Origin: Planctomycetota bacterium | GTDB lineage: Bacteria; Planctomycetota; Planctomycetia; Pirellulales; Lacipirellulaceae | Reading direction: 5' to 3' | DNA length: 64,000 bases | NCBI GenBank assembly: GCA_024278955.1 | Contig: JAJRSE010000051.1 | Span: 1-64,000, forward strand | Shown here: one piece after another, positions 43,181 through 52,200 of the stretch | How the letters are laid out: the number at the start of each line of letters is the position of its first letter | How positions within the stretch are numbered: position 1 is the first letter of the stretch | Made by a program: the position numbers and the translations under genes | The notes under the pieces: generated by a model | Seen by the model: only the letters and a program-made list of their open reading frames with translations | The model's database searches: none | Told to the model about the DNA's origin: nothing

Positions 43181-44956
43181 TCATTTCGCCTCGGGAGGCG
43201 GCTGGTTTTGTGGGTAAAAGTCTTCTTCTACTTCTGGCGAACCATACTCGTAGGGTCCACGATAAATGATTGGCTGGAAGTCAAAATTGCCGTGTCCTGG
43301 AGGGCTCGGGGCTTGCCATTCTAGGCCATTGGATCGCCAAGGATTTCGGCCCGAACGGGGTCCAAAGAACATGCTTCCGAAAAAGTTGATCACGAAGATT
43401 ATTTGAAGGCCAACCAGTATGAAGGCGGCATAGCTAATAAACTGGTTCATCGGCAACAAGTTTCGGAAGGTTTCGTAATGGTAAGGGTCGGCCAATCGAC
43501 GCGGGAAACCCTGCATGCCTAAGATGTGCATCGGATAGAAGACCAAATTCATCAAGAGGAAGGTAAGGACAAAATGTACCTTCCCCCAGGAGTCGTTCAT
43601 CATCCGGCCAAACATTTTGGGGTACCAAAAGTAGATCGCTCCGAAGACGGCCATCGCTGTACCGGCGAACAACACATAGTGGAAATGTGCCACGATGAAG
43701 TAGGTATCATGAATAAAGATATCGACCGGAGTCGCGGCCATGAAAATGCCGCTCAGCCCGCCTATGATAAACATCGAGATAAACGAGATGGCAAATAGCA
43801 TGGGGGTTGTGTACTGAATGTGTCCACCCCAGAGCGTGCCAAGCCAGTTGAATGTTTTGATCGCACTGGGGAGCGCGATCATCATGGTCGAAACCATGAA
43901 GGTCATCCCTAGCATCGGATTCATGCCCGAGACAAACATATGGTGACCCCAAACGATAAAGCCAAGGCCTGCGATTCCCGAGATCGAGTAGACCATGGGT
44001 TTGTAGCCAAAGAGGGGCTTTCGCGAAAAGCAGCTGAGGATATCTGAGACCATGCCCATCGCAGGCAAAATCATGATGTAAACGGCCGGGTGACTATAAA
44101 ACCAGAACAGATGCTGCCAAAGTAGGGGCTGCCCACCTCCCGAGGCCATCGCCGAGTTGTTGGCCATCGCCCCTTCTGCCAAGAAGAAGCCCGTGCCCAA
44201 GAGACGATCGCTAACTTGCATGAAGCCCGCCGCAGTAAGCACGGGCAAGGCAAACGCTTGTAGGATGGCTGTGATAAACATTGCCCAGATGGTCATCGGC
44301 AGACGAAACATTGTCATGCCGGGGGCGCGCATCTGGATGATGGTCGTCATGTAGTTAATCGAGCCCATCATCGACGCGATTCCGACAAAGGTCACGCCAA
44401 GTAGCCATAGATTCTGCCCGTTGAGACTCCCCGGCGCGGCCTCCGCGATCACCGAAAGCGGAGGGTAGGAGGTCCAGCCGCCTTGGGCAGCACCGCCTTC
44501 CACAAAAAAGCTGGCTCCGATGAGTGCGAACGCAGGCCACATGAACCAGTAGCTAAGCATGTTGAGAACGGGCACCGCCATATCGTCGGCCCCAATCATC
44601 AGGGGGATTAAAAAGTTGCCGAACGCACCGGCAAGAACCGGGATGATCACAAAGAAGATCATCACCGTGGCATGCATGGTGACGAGCATGGTGTAGTTTT
44701 CGGGAGCAATTTGGCCGCCTTCCGCCGCCCCAAGCAGATCTCCGAGAATCGGCATGGGCCTCCAAGGAAACGCCAGTTGCCAACGAATGCCCAGCGCAAG
44801 CATGCCGCCAACGAAGAACCAAATCAGCGTACTAAACAAAAATTGCAGGCCGATTACCTTGTGGTCCAACGAAAAAACGTAGGTACTCAAGAATCCACCG
44901 GAATGCCCATGATCGGCATGGGCGTCGGAATGTGGGTCAGCAGTCACGGTACTCAT
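43181..44956 (-). CDS. coxA: Cytochrome c oxidase subunit I, A2-type haem-copper oxidase
   Basis: The start at 44956 (MSTVTADPHSDAHADHG) removes a 19-residue upstream extension; 591 residues. Twelve or more transmembrane segments. The low-spin haem His is in TMHATVMIFF, the CuB/Tyr motif reads WFYSHPAVYIMILP, WGHHMFVSGMNP holds the CuB His pair, and VAHFHYVLF the haem a3 and haem a ligands. YSHPAVY instead of GHPEVY is the hallmark of A2-type oxidases, where Tyr-Ser replace the D-channel Glu. Proton-pumping terminal oxidase of the inner membrane. The N-terminus is His-rich. Preceded by subunit II. Confidence 0.96.
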   Translation of the reverse strand: MSTVTADPHSDAHADHGHSGGFLSTYVFSLDHKVIGLQFLFSTLIWFFVGGMLALGIRWQLAFPWRPMPILGDLLGAAEGGQIAPENYTMLVTMHATVMIFFVIIPVLAGAFGNFLIPLMIGADDMAVPVLNMLSYWFMWPAFALIGASFFVEGGAAQGGWTSYPPLSVIAEAAPGSLNGQNLWLLGVTFVGIASMMGSINYMTTIIQMRAPGMTMFRLPMTIWAMFITAILQAFALPVLTAAGFMQVSDRLLGTGFFLAEGAMANNSAMASGGGQPLLWQHLFWFYSHPAVYIMILPAMGMVSDILSCFSRKPLFGYKPMVYSISGIAGLGFIVWGHHMFVSGMNPMLGMTFMVSTMMIALPSAIKTFNWLGTLWGGHIQYTTPMLFAISFISMFIIGGLSGIFMAATPVDIFIHDTYFIVAHFHYVLFAGTAMAVFGAIYFWYPKMFGRMMNDSWGKVHFVLTFLLMNLVFYPMHILGMQGFPRRLADPYHYETFRNLLPMNQFISYAAFILVGLQIIFVINFFGSMFFGPRSGRNPWRSNGLEWQAPSPPGHGNFDFQPIIYRGPYEYGSPEVEEDFYPQNQPPPEAK

Positions 44957-45030
44957 AAATATCTCACTTTTTTCAAACAACCAACGATGGAACCGGAAAC
45001 ACTCCGTTATCACGCATCATCTGTTGTTCA

Positions 45031-45816
45031 TCATTCATCAGTGTCTAAGGTATCGTCTTGCACGACGCGCATCGTATTCTCATCGAGTCGCATTTCTTCT
45101 AATTTCGCTTCGTATTCGTCGGCCGAAAGGAAGAAGACTCGGCCCTTCATTTTGTAATGTCCCCAGCCGCAAAGCTCGGCACAGACGATGTCGTACCCGC
45201 CCTTTTCTGTTGCCTTAAACCAGATGCTCTGATCCATTCCCGGAACGATGTCCTGCTTGAGGCGTAGATTGGGAAGGAAAAAGCTGTGCAACACATCGGC
45301 ACTGGTAATTTTCAAAAGCACTTCTTCGTCGACAGGCAAATAGAGTTTGCCATCGGTGCGGACGAAGTCGTCTGCGGTGTACAGTTCGCCATCGGGCCCT
45401 GGGTAGCGGAAGTCCCAATTGAACTGTCGTCCGGTCACTTCGACCAAGGGGCGAATATCTGGCGGCTGCATTTTGGCAGTTGCCCAGGCTTCCATTTGGT
45501 AAATGGCGATAAACAACATTGTGATTGCGGGGATAATGGTCCACACAATCTCCAGGACATGGCTGCCGTGGGAATACTTTACCGGTTGATCGTTGGAGCC
45601 CTGCTCGTACTTCCAGGAAAAGTAAAATAAAACTAACTGCGTGACCACAAAGACTGCGCCCGACAGGTACAGAATGAACATGAACAAGCTGTCGATCACG
45701 TGTCCATGCTCAGAGACATCGCGCGGCAAGCCCATATTGAAATAGGGCGCTACAATAAAAGTCGCGACCCCACCAATAGGGACTAACAGGAACAGGACAC
45801 TCCAGTAGCGATTCAC
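45031..45816 (-). CDS. coxB: Cytochrome c oxidase subunit II (CuA)
   Basis: A 261-residue protein with a GTG start. Two N-terminal transmembrane segments (VLFLLVPIGGVATFIVA and LFMFILYLSGAVFVVTQLVLF), then an outer cupredoxin domain. VTGRQFNWDFRYPG is the electron-entry aromatic patch, SADVLHSFFLPNLRLKQDIVPG carries the first CuA His, and CAELCGWGHYKMKG the CxxxCxxxHxxM ligands. There is no fused cytochrome c domain, unlike classical caa3 subunit II; the electron donor must be one of the separate multihaem cytochromes encoded upstream. Signal for export is the first membrane segment. Confidence 0.96.
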   Translation of the reverse strand: MNRYWSVLFLLVPIGGVATFIVAPYFNMGLPRDVSEHGHVIDSLFMFILYLSGAVFVVTQLVLFYFSWKYEQGSNDQPVKYSHGSHVLEIVWTIIPAITMLFIAIYQMEAWATAKMQPPDIRPLVEVTGRQFNWDFRYPGPDGELYTADDFVRTDGKLYLPVDEEVLLKITSADVLHSFFLPNLRLKQDIVPGMDQSIWFKATEKGGYDIVCAELCGWGHYKMKGRVFFLSADEYEAKLEEMRLDENTMRVVQDDTLDTDE

Positions 45817-45896
45817 TTCAATACTCCAACTGATAATGACGAAATCCGAATGACGAGTGGCGAAAACATTGCTTCGCCGTTTGTCCGTCTCATGTC

Positions 45897-47231
45897 CTAA
45901 TTCACAATACCTTCGGTGTTTGCAGGCAAAGCCTTCAAAGGCCTGCTTGGCGACTCGTACGGCAACGACAATACGTAGTCAACAATGTTCCAAATTTCTG
46001 CTTCGCTAATGGTTCCCTTCCCACCTGGCGCCGCGGACCCTGTCGCTGGCATCGGGGTGCCTGGGATACCTGCGGAGATTCGCCAGAAGATGTCAAGGCG
46101 TCGACGCCCGCCGCGGTAGATTCCTTGGCGTAGATTTCGAGGAATCGCGTTGCGTAGCGGGTAAATCATGGCCGCCACTTCGTCGCGGCTGGCAGCAAAC
46201 TCTTGACTATCTTCGGTCGGCTCGCCCTTGTGGCTTTCGGCGACATCAGACAAAAACTTCTTGTGTGCCTTGCTCCAGTTATCGAAATCGTCTTGCTGGC
46301 CATCGCCGAGGGCGGTGGGGCCATGGCATTTAATACAGTTGGCACGTGTGCCGTAGAACAGCTCGCGACCTTTGTCTACCGAGGCAGCGATTTCTTCATC
46401 GCTTCGCTCTTCGGCTGGAATTTGATCTTCCTCAGGCAGGATGATTTTTTCTGAAGCAGCGTCCCAACCTTCGACAATCTCAGCCAGCAAGTCGGCCACG
46501 ACTTCCTGTTGCTCAGCGTCTTCGGCCGGGTTAAACGGGATGCGTCTCAGCACGGGTTCTCCGTCACCGTCTAACAGGGGCTCTCCGTCCTCATCTTCGG
46601 CCTCTTCCTCTCCAAGTTCGTCAAAAACAAAGTTGGTTAGCGCCGTTTCCATCTGGCCGCGAATGCTCAAGTATTTCACATACTCGACCAACGACTCAAC
46701 TTCCGAGGAAGGCAACAACGAGAAAGACGGCATTGCGGTACCAGGGACACCATTGACCAGCACACGGTGAAGATCTTCGTCGGTTGGACGATCGGCGTTG
46801 TAGGTCGACTTGAATTTGTAAACCCCAGGACGGTAATCACGTGGATAAGGATTCAAAAACCGAGCTGTTGGCCCGCGACCGTCGCCCGTGATTCCATGGC
46901 AATGAACGCAATGCTTGCGATACAGTCCGTGGTTGTATCCCTTTTCGTCGCTCCAAGCCGAGCCGGCTGCCATCTGTAGTTGGATTGCATTGAGCCCTGT
47001 CTCGGGCAAAGCAAAGGGCTCGTCTGGGGTACCAAACAGCGCGCCGAGTACGTCGGCAATCTCTTGCTGATACTCTTGGGCAGTGGGGGTTTCTTCGGAC
47101 ACCATCTTCACCATGTCGAGCCGAAACTCCGGCGGTCCCGACGAGCTACAACCGACGGTTACCAGCGGCGCGACGAGGCACGCGAGAAGATAGAAGCTAT
47201 TAAGTTTTTGTTTCATCGTATTTTGGTTCAT
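45897..47231 (-). CDS. Dihaem cytochrome c lipoprotein
   Basis: The start at 47231 (MNQNTMKQKLNSFYLL) is chosen because a signal peptide with lipobox VTVGCSS follows; 444 residues. Two CxxCH sites, CVHCHG (Cys108) and CIKCHG (Cys299), each in a class I cytochrome c-like domain with candidate Met ligands in GTAMPSFSLL and GTPMPATGS. Between the domains lies an acidic linker (GEEEAEDEDGEPLLDGDGEP). Its place directly ahead of subunit II makes it the likely membrane-attached electron donor to CuA, standing in for the missing fused haem domain; this is inference. Confidence 0.9.
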   Translation of the reverse strand: MNQNTMKQKLNSFYLLACLVAPLVTVGCSSSGPPEFRLDMVKMVSEETPTAQEYQQEIADVLGALFGTPDEPFALPETGLNAIQLQMAAGSAWSDEKGYNHGLYRKHCVHCHGITGDGRGPTARFLNPYPRDYRPGVYKFKSTYNADRPTDEDLHRVLVNGVPGTAMPSFSLLPSSEVESLVEYVKYLSIRGQMETALTNFVFDELGEEEAEDEDGEPLLDGDGEPVLRRIPFNPAEDAEQQEVVADLLAEIVEGWDAASEKIILPEEDQIPAEERSDEEIAASVDKGRELFYGTRANCIKCHGPTALGDGQQDDFDNWSKAHKKFLSDVAESHKGEPTEDSQEFAASRDEVAAMIYPLRNAIPRNLRQGIYRGGRRRLDIFWRISAGIPGTPMPATGSAAPGGKGTISEAEIWNIVDYVLSLPYESPSRPLKALPANTEGIVN

Positions 47232-47325
47232 CGTACGACCAGCAATGTCTTTTTTAGGAATTTCAAAGCGATTGAGCAGGATACGGTTTCTGATTTTTCT
47301 TGGCCGGTATTTTACTGAGCTCGAC

Positions 47326-48270
47326 CTAGCCACGGAATGCGTTGGTGGGCACGGTCAGCTCAAACTCTTTCACTTCATCTTCTGCCAGATTTATCTTGAA
47401 GCGGCCTTTTTTCGACCACTTCATCTCTTTACCAGCCTCAGTATTTAACACTAGTGCTCCCTTTGGTCCAGTACCACTCTCGTGCCAAACCTGCACTTCT
47501 AAAATTTCTCCGGCTGGCACATTAGCAATTTCAAACGATCCGTCTGGAGCTGTTATTGCGTAATAGCCATTGGCTCGCGGCAAAAGGTACGAAGCCATCC
47601 AAGGGTGGATACTACAAACCGCAAGCACAGGCATGGCTTCTTCTTTTTGCGGCGTGTAGTCGACCGACTCGTTCGCAGGAATGGTTTGATTGAAACTGTT
47701 GTTCCCCGAGATGTTTGTATTGTGCCCTACAGGGTCGCTGTTTTTTAGCTCAACCGTCTGCCCGATTGTCATCGGAAGTACATGGGTAAGAAAAACACAG
47801 GCTTTTTGGTCAAACAAAACTTTTTCGGTACTAGGCTGTGCCGATTCGTGTACTCGTGAGACCTTGCGAATGTAGATCGCTACGTTTGCAATTCCCTTGT
47901 TGCCAGAATCGACGAGCAGGGTTTCCTGCAAAGGAGGCTTTCCCCCGTCGGTGCAGGTCGCCTGATCTTTATTGACGTTGTAGGGTTGCATTGCCGGCGG
48001 CTCGCCATCGTAGACGAATCGCCCTTTGATGGTTGCCCAGCCCGTGGCCGTAGCAACAGCCGACTCGCTGGAACCTTCTTCAGCAGCACCTGTCGCACTG
48101 GCTTCGCCGGCAAATACGCTGCGAATTTTTGCCACCGACGTAGCGCTCGCAACCGGGCCTAACTCCTCGCCACGCTGGCAACCTATGGTTACGACCAGGG
48201 CAGCAAGCAGGGTTGCCTGAAAAAGGTGGCTGTAAGGCTGGATTTTTTTCGTCACGCTTTTGTCAAACAT
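47326..48270 (-). CDS. Lipoprotein with cupredoxin-like domain (copy 1)
   Basis: A 314-residue protein with lipobox VVTIGCQ. After an Ala/Ser/Glu linker comes a domain beginning TIKGRFVYDGEPP, then CVFLTHVLPMTIGQTVELKNSDPVGHNTNISG and CSIHPWMASYLL. His in HNTN with Cys-x2-His-x2-Met (CSIHPWM) gives the H-C-H-M ligand set of type 1 copper sites. The last part (GSFEIANVPAGEILEVQVWHE) is like carboxypeptidase-regulatory beta domains. It is probably a periplasmic copper/electron-transfer protein acting between the bc complex and the oxidase. It is a paralogue of the next gene upstream. Confidence 0.85.
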   Translation of the reverse strand: MFDKSVTKKIQPYSHLFQATLLAALVVTIGCQRGEELGPVASATSVAKIRSVFAGEASATGAAEEGSSESAVATATGWATIKGRFVYDGEPPAMQPYNVNKDQATCTDGGKPPLQETLLVDSGNKGIANVAIYIRKVSRVHESAQPSTEKVLFDQKACVFLTHVLPMTIGQTVELKNSDPVGHNTNISGNNSFNQTIPANESVDYTPQKEEAMPVLAVCSIHPWMASYLLPRANGYYAITAPDGSFEIANVPAGEILEVQVWHESGTGPKGALVLNTEAGKEMKWSKKGRFKINLAEDEVKEFELTVPTNAFRG

Positions 48271-48349
48271 AGTTTTAAGCTTGTGTTGTAGTAGGGTTCC
48301 AACTCGGCATTTCCGGTATTGCCACCAGGCAAGGGGTCGCAGGAAGAGC

Positions 48350-49162
48350 TTACTTTCCCAAGACCGAGGGGCTGACCTTGATGTCGCCCAGGTCGAGGGT
48401 GTCTCCGGCCGGGATCGTTAGTTTTGCGCGGCCTTTTCTGCTCGTTTTCCCGCCACTAAAAGTCATGTTCTTCATATTGCCTTTGGATTCGTGCCAGAAG
48501 ATGAATTCATGCTTCCCCGCCGGGAGGTTGGCAATCTCAAAACTTCCGTCAGCCGCAGTGACGGTCATGTAAGGATTGTCGCGTATCAGCACATAAGCCT
48601 TCATCCAAGGGTGGATATTGCAAGCGGCTGGCGAAGGGTACGATTCTCGCTTTTCAAAAGTCTTGGCGAGGGGCGAATCGTTGGGAATAATCTGGTTAAA
48701 ACCAGGATTCTTTGTCGGAGTTAGGTTCGTATTGTGTGCCACCGGATCGGAGTTGCTAATCTCGAGCGACTGCCCGACTCTTAGCACCAAAGCATGAGGC
48801 TCAAAGCGGCATCCTTTGTTGTCGAGCAACACGGGTTCTGTATCAACCTTTTCTAGGTCAGGGTGAATCTCAACGGTCTTGCTGCTTTTGAGATAGAGGT
48901 ACACAAACACGTTCGCTAGCGCTCCCTCTTCGCCAACGATAATGGCTTCATCCATCAGATTGTGCTTACCACAAAACTCGGGGTCTTTGTTGGCGTTCAC
49001 TGCCGCGGCTTCGCCTAGGTCGCCCTCGACAACAAACCGGCCTTTGAGGGTTCCCCAGTCGGCAGCGTTTGCCGCGGAGAACAGCATCGCGACGATCGCC
49101 CATGCCGCGCAAAATTTTGCCGTTGCTTGAACACTTTGTGTTGTCAATTTAGGAATGCTCAT
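48350..49162 (-). CDS. Exported cupredoxin-like protein (copy 2)
   Basis: A 270-residue protein with a conventional signal peptide (AWAIVAMLFSAANAA) rather than a lipobox. The core matches copy 1: LKGRFVVEGDLG, VLRVGQSLEISNSDPVAHNTNLTP and ACNIHPWMKAYVLIRD, then GSFEIANLPAGKHEFIFWHE. The putative copper ligands (His in HNTN, Cys-x2-His-x2-Met) are conserved. Two extra Cys (FCGKHN and KGCRFEPH) may form a disulfide. With one anchored and one soluble copy, the pair may act as docked and mobile carriers, or one may feed copper for assembly; sequence alone does not decide. Confidence 0.85.
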   Translation of the reverse strand: MSIPKLTTQSVQATAKFCAAWAIVAMLFSAANAADWGTLKGRFVVEGDLGEAAAVNANKDPEFCGKHNLMDEAIIVGEEGALANVFVYLYLKSSKTVEIHPDLEKVDTEPVLLDNKGCRFEPHALVLRVGQSLEISNSDPVAHNTNLTPTKNPGFNQIIPNDSPLAKTFEKRESYPSPAACNIHPWMKAYVLIRDNPYMTVTAADGSFEIANLPAGKHEFIFWHESKGNMKNMTFSGGKTSRKGRAKLTIPAGDTLDLGDIKVSPSVLGK

Positions 49163-49219
49163 TTTCTTTCCCTTTCACTTAACCAGTAAGGCTTGCTTTT
49201 TCACTTCGTTTATTGTTTT

Positions 49220-52200
49220 TCAGTTCGTTTCATTGTTGGTCGAAGCATCTGATGCTTCTTCCGCAGGCTCGGCGTCGTCCTCGTTTGAGGCACTAGCCGC
49301 TACTGTGGCTTCGACGAGCGAACTGATCGACGTCTGCCGCTTGGTGTAGACGTCGAAATTCATCAACAGATCGACTAGTCCGTCAAGCTGCTCAACACTC
49401 GTTCCGTGGAACAAGTCCTGAGAAATCCCAGCTTCAAACGGAATGTTAACCGGCATTCCCGTGTAAGGCAAAATCCTCTTTGGATTTGCAACCCACTCGC
49501 GGAGGTATTCTGGCCGGAGCCTGCGATAAACCTCAGCCAAATTCGGGCCAAAAGTTACCGGATCGCCTTGCGGCTGAAAGTCGCCTACCGCGTGACATTT
49601 CACGCAGTAGTTGTTATTCACGACGATGCCTATCGCATCGGAGAGTCGTTCTGGCTGATCGGCTTCTAGGCTTGCAAGGTAGCTGGCCCTTTGTCGTGTC
49701 TTGTACTGGTAAGGATACTCGGCGCCGGAAATTGCGGCAAAATAGTCGACCAGCTTGGCTGCATCCTCGCTCGACATGTGGAAATTAGGCATCCGCATGA
49801 TGACTGCCGGGCGGATCTCGGTTGGATCCATCAAGAAATCGTGCAGCCAGTCGGTCTGCACCTTCTTGCCTTCGTCCATCAACGGCGGAGGCAACCAAGA
49901 CCAAGCTTCGGAGCCTTTGACCTGTGGATTGGTTTCCTTTGCTTTGGCAATTGCTCGCGGATACAAGTAGCGAGCCAGAGTTCCCCCCCAGGCTGGGTGG
50001 GCGGTGCCATCTGCTGGACCGTAGCCCTCGGGATTGGCTGGAATCATCAAATCTTGGATTCCACGTAGCCAAGGATTCCCCTCAACCAAACCGTTATTCC
50101 AAAGCGTGAACAGGTAGTAGGGTTCCGACTCGTCGTCGTCGGGTTCGATAGGCAAACCGTCTTCGTCAACGCGTTGGGCAAGGCCCGTTTCTTCACTCAG
50201 CACAGGCATGCCATGCAGAGTGGCGAGCATCTGGCCACGGGAATTCTTTTTCAACGAATCGGTGACGGCTTTGTCCGAGAAGTGCTTGGCTAGGAAGGGG
50301 AAGTCGACTACTTCTGACTGGGTATCAAAAGTACCTTCCTCAAAAGCAAATTTCCATTGCTCCATGCTGAGCGTGTGGCAACCTGCACAGTTGAACTTCT
50401 CGAGCACCTGACGACCTTCGACAATTGCTTCCTGGCGAGGATCTGGGTGGTAGATGAGTTTGTCGGTAGGCGGCTCATTCACAAGGCCCAAGACAAACGT
50501 AATGATCGCTTCTCGTTGGTCGTCGGTCAGAGGGAACTTCGGCATCCGCAGACGCTCGTTGTATCCCTTGTTCTTCATCGTCTTGTAGTCAAAGCTACGT
50601 GGCATACGAAGTTTTTGCCAGATAAACCCATCGCGACCGTGACTATTGAGCGACTGAATGAAGTAGCTCGTATCAGGATCGAAATTGGCCGGGTCGAGGT
50701 GGCCGTGCCCAGCATGCTCGTCATGTCCGTCGTGGGAAGCATGTTGGTCGTGGGAAGCAGTGTCCGGGTTGCCGGGACCTTCGAGGAACTTATGGATGTT
50801 CTCGAACGCCAGCTTCGACGTTTCTTTGCGTCCCCATTCGGCGAGTGTTGTGCCAATGGGCTTGGCCCCTTCAAAGCCAGGGATATCGTGGCAGCCGAAG
50901 CAACCATGCTTGCTGATCGAGCGTCGGGCAACGTACTCTTGAAGTTTGGCGACGTGATTCTCTTCGGTCATGCCCAGCAAGATTTTCTCGTCCGATTTCA
51001 ACCTCGGTTCCATGTGGTCAGGGAAACCCTTTTGGATGAATTCCTTGGCTCTTGCAGAAGGAATCGCATCGCTAGTGATCCACTCTTGGGCTAAGTCTTC
51101 CAAGGCAGATTGTTCGGCTTCTGACCAATTTTGATCGACTGCTGCGGGTTTCCAATCGCTTGCTCCGCCCATGAGGTACGCAGCAATGTCTGCCGCCGGA
51201 TCGGTGATCTTGCCGGTTGGCTTGCCTGCCGAGTCTGTCTCGGCAAGGGGATCAAGAAACAGGTCGGGCATCTTGGTACGTGTATGGTAACGCTGTGGTT
51301 GTTTGATCCAGGAGTAGAGCCAGAGGGCGCCTTTTTCTGATCCAAGCTTTGCGCCTAGACGCGACAAGTCGGGACCTTGATCGGCAGCTACGCTCTCAAA
51401 GCTCTCGTGCGAGTGGCAGGCTAGGCAGCCACGCGATTCAAACAACCACTGGCCGCGTTCTGCCGAAGGGGCTTCGGTTACTTCCGCGGGTGGAGTGAGG
51501 TACTGGAAATCGTTGCTATTGGCCAGCAGGAACTCTGTCATCGCACGAATTTCGACAGGCTCGTAGCGTTCTGACTCTGCGAGTTCGTCCGCATCTTCTG
51601 GATCTTGGAGATGCTCGTGCAACCCAAAGAACTGAGGCATCCGGGTAGAAGGTCGGAAATCTGAAGGCTGCGAGATCCACGCATGGAGCCAATCGAAATC
51701 AACTTTAGAACTCAAGTAACGCAGGCTCGGACCGGCTTTTCGGTACTGCCCCGGGGCATCGACGTCTTTCAAGCCGTCGGCAAGTTTGTGCGTTGCGGCG
51801 GTAAGCGTTGCCTCGCCGTTTGACTTCTGGGTGCTGTCCTTTTTGAGGGCCACCATGAGCTGACGACGTGCCGCCGAATTATCGGGAGACGAAACTAGAG
51901 ACGATGCCCAAGCTTGCTGCTCTTCGGTTAGACCCTTGTCTAGTAAAATTTGCGAGGCGACTTCGCTCCAATTCGGCTCAAGACGTACGTCGGGGCCAAT
52001 GCGTCGGTCAGGTCCGTCGAAGCCGTTTACTTCGTGACAGCCAAAGCATCCAAACTTCTCGACCAGCGACCACCCCTCGACCAGTTTTGGAGCCGGAGGA
52101 TCGGGGAAACGCTCGCTTGCCACCAGCGAACCTTTGTCGTGGTGACACTTCAAGCAATTGCTCTCAACAAAACGGCTAGGCTTCATCGGGAAAATCCAAT

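Noticed and set aside
50357-51094. 245-aa plus-strand ORF antisense to the octahaem cytochrome
   Set aside because: Shadow ORF in a GC-rich gene; the opposite frame has eight haem motifs and clear domain order.
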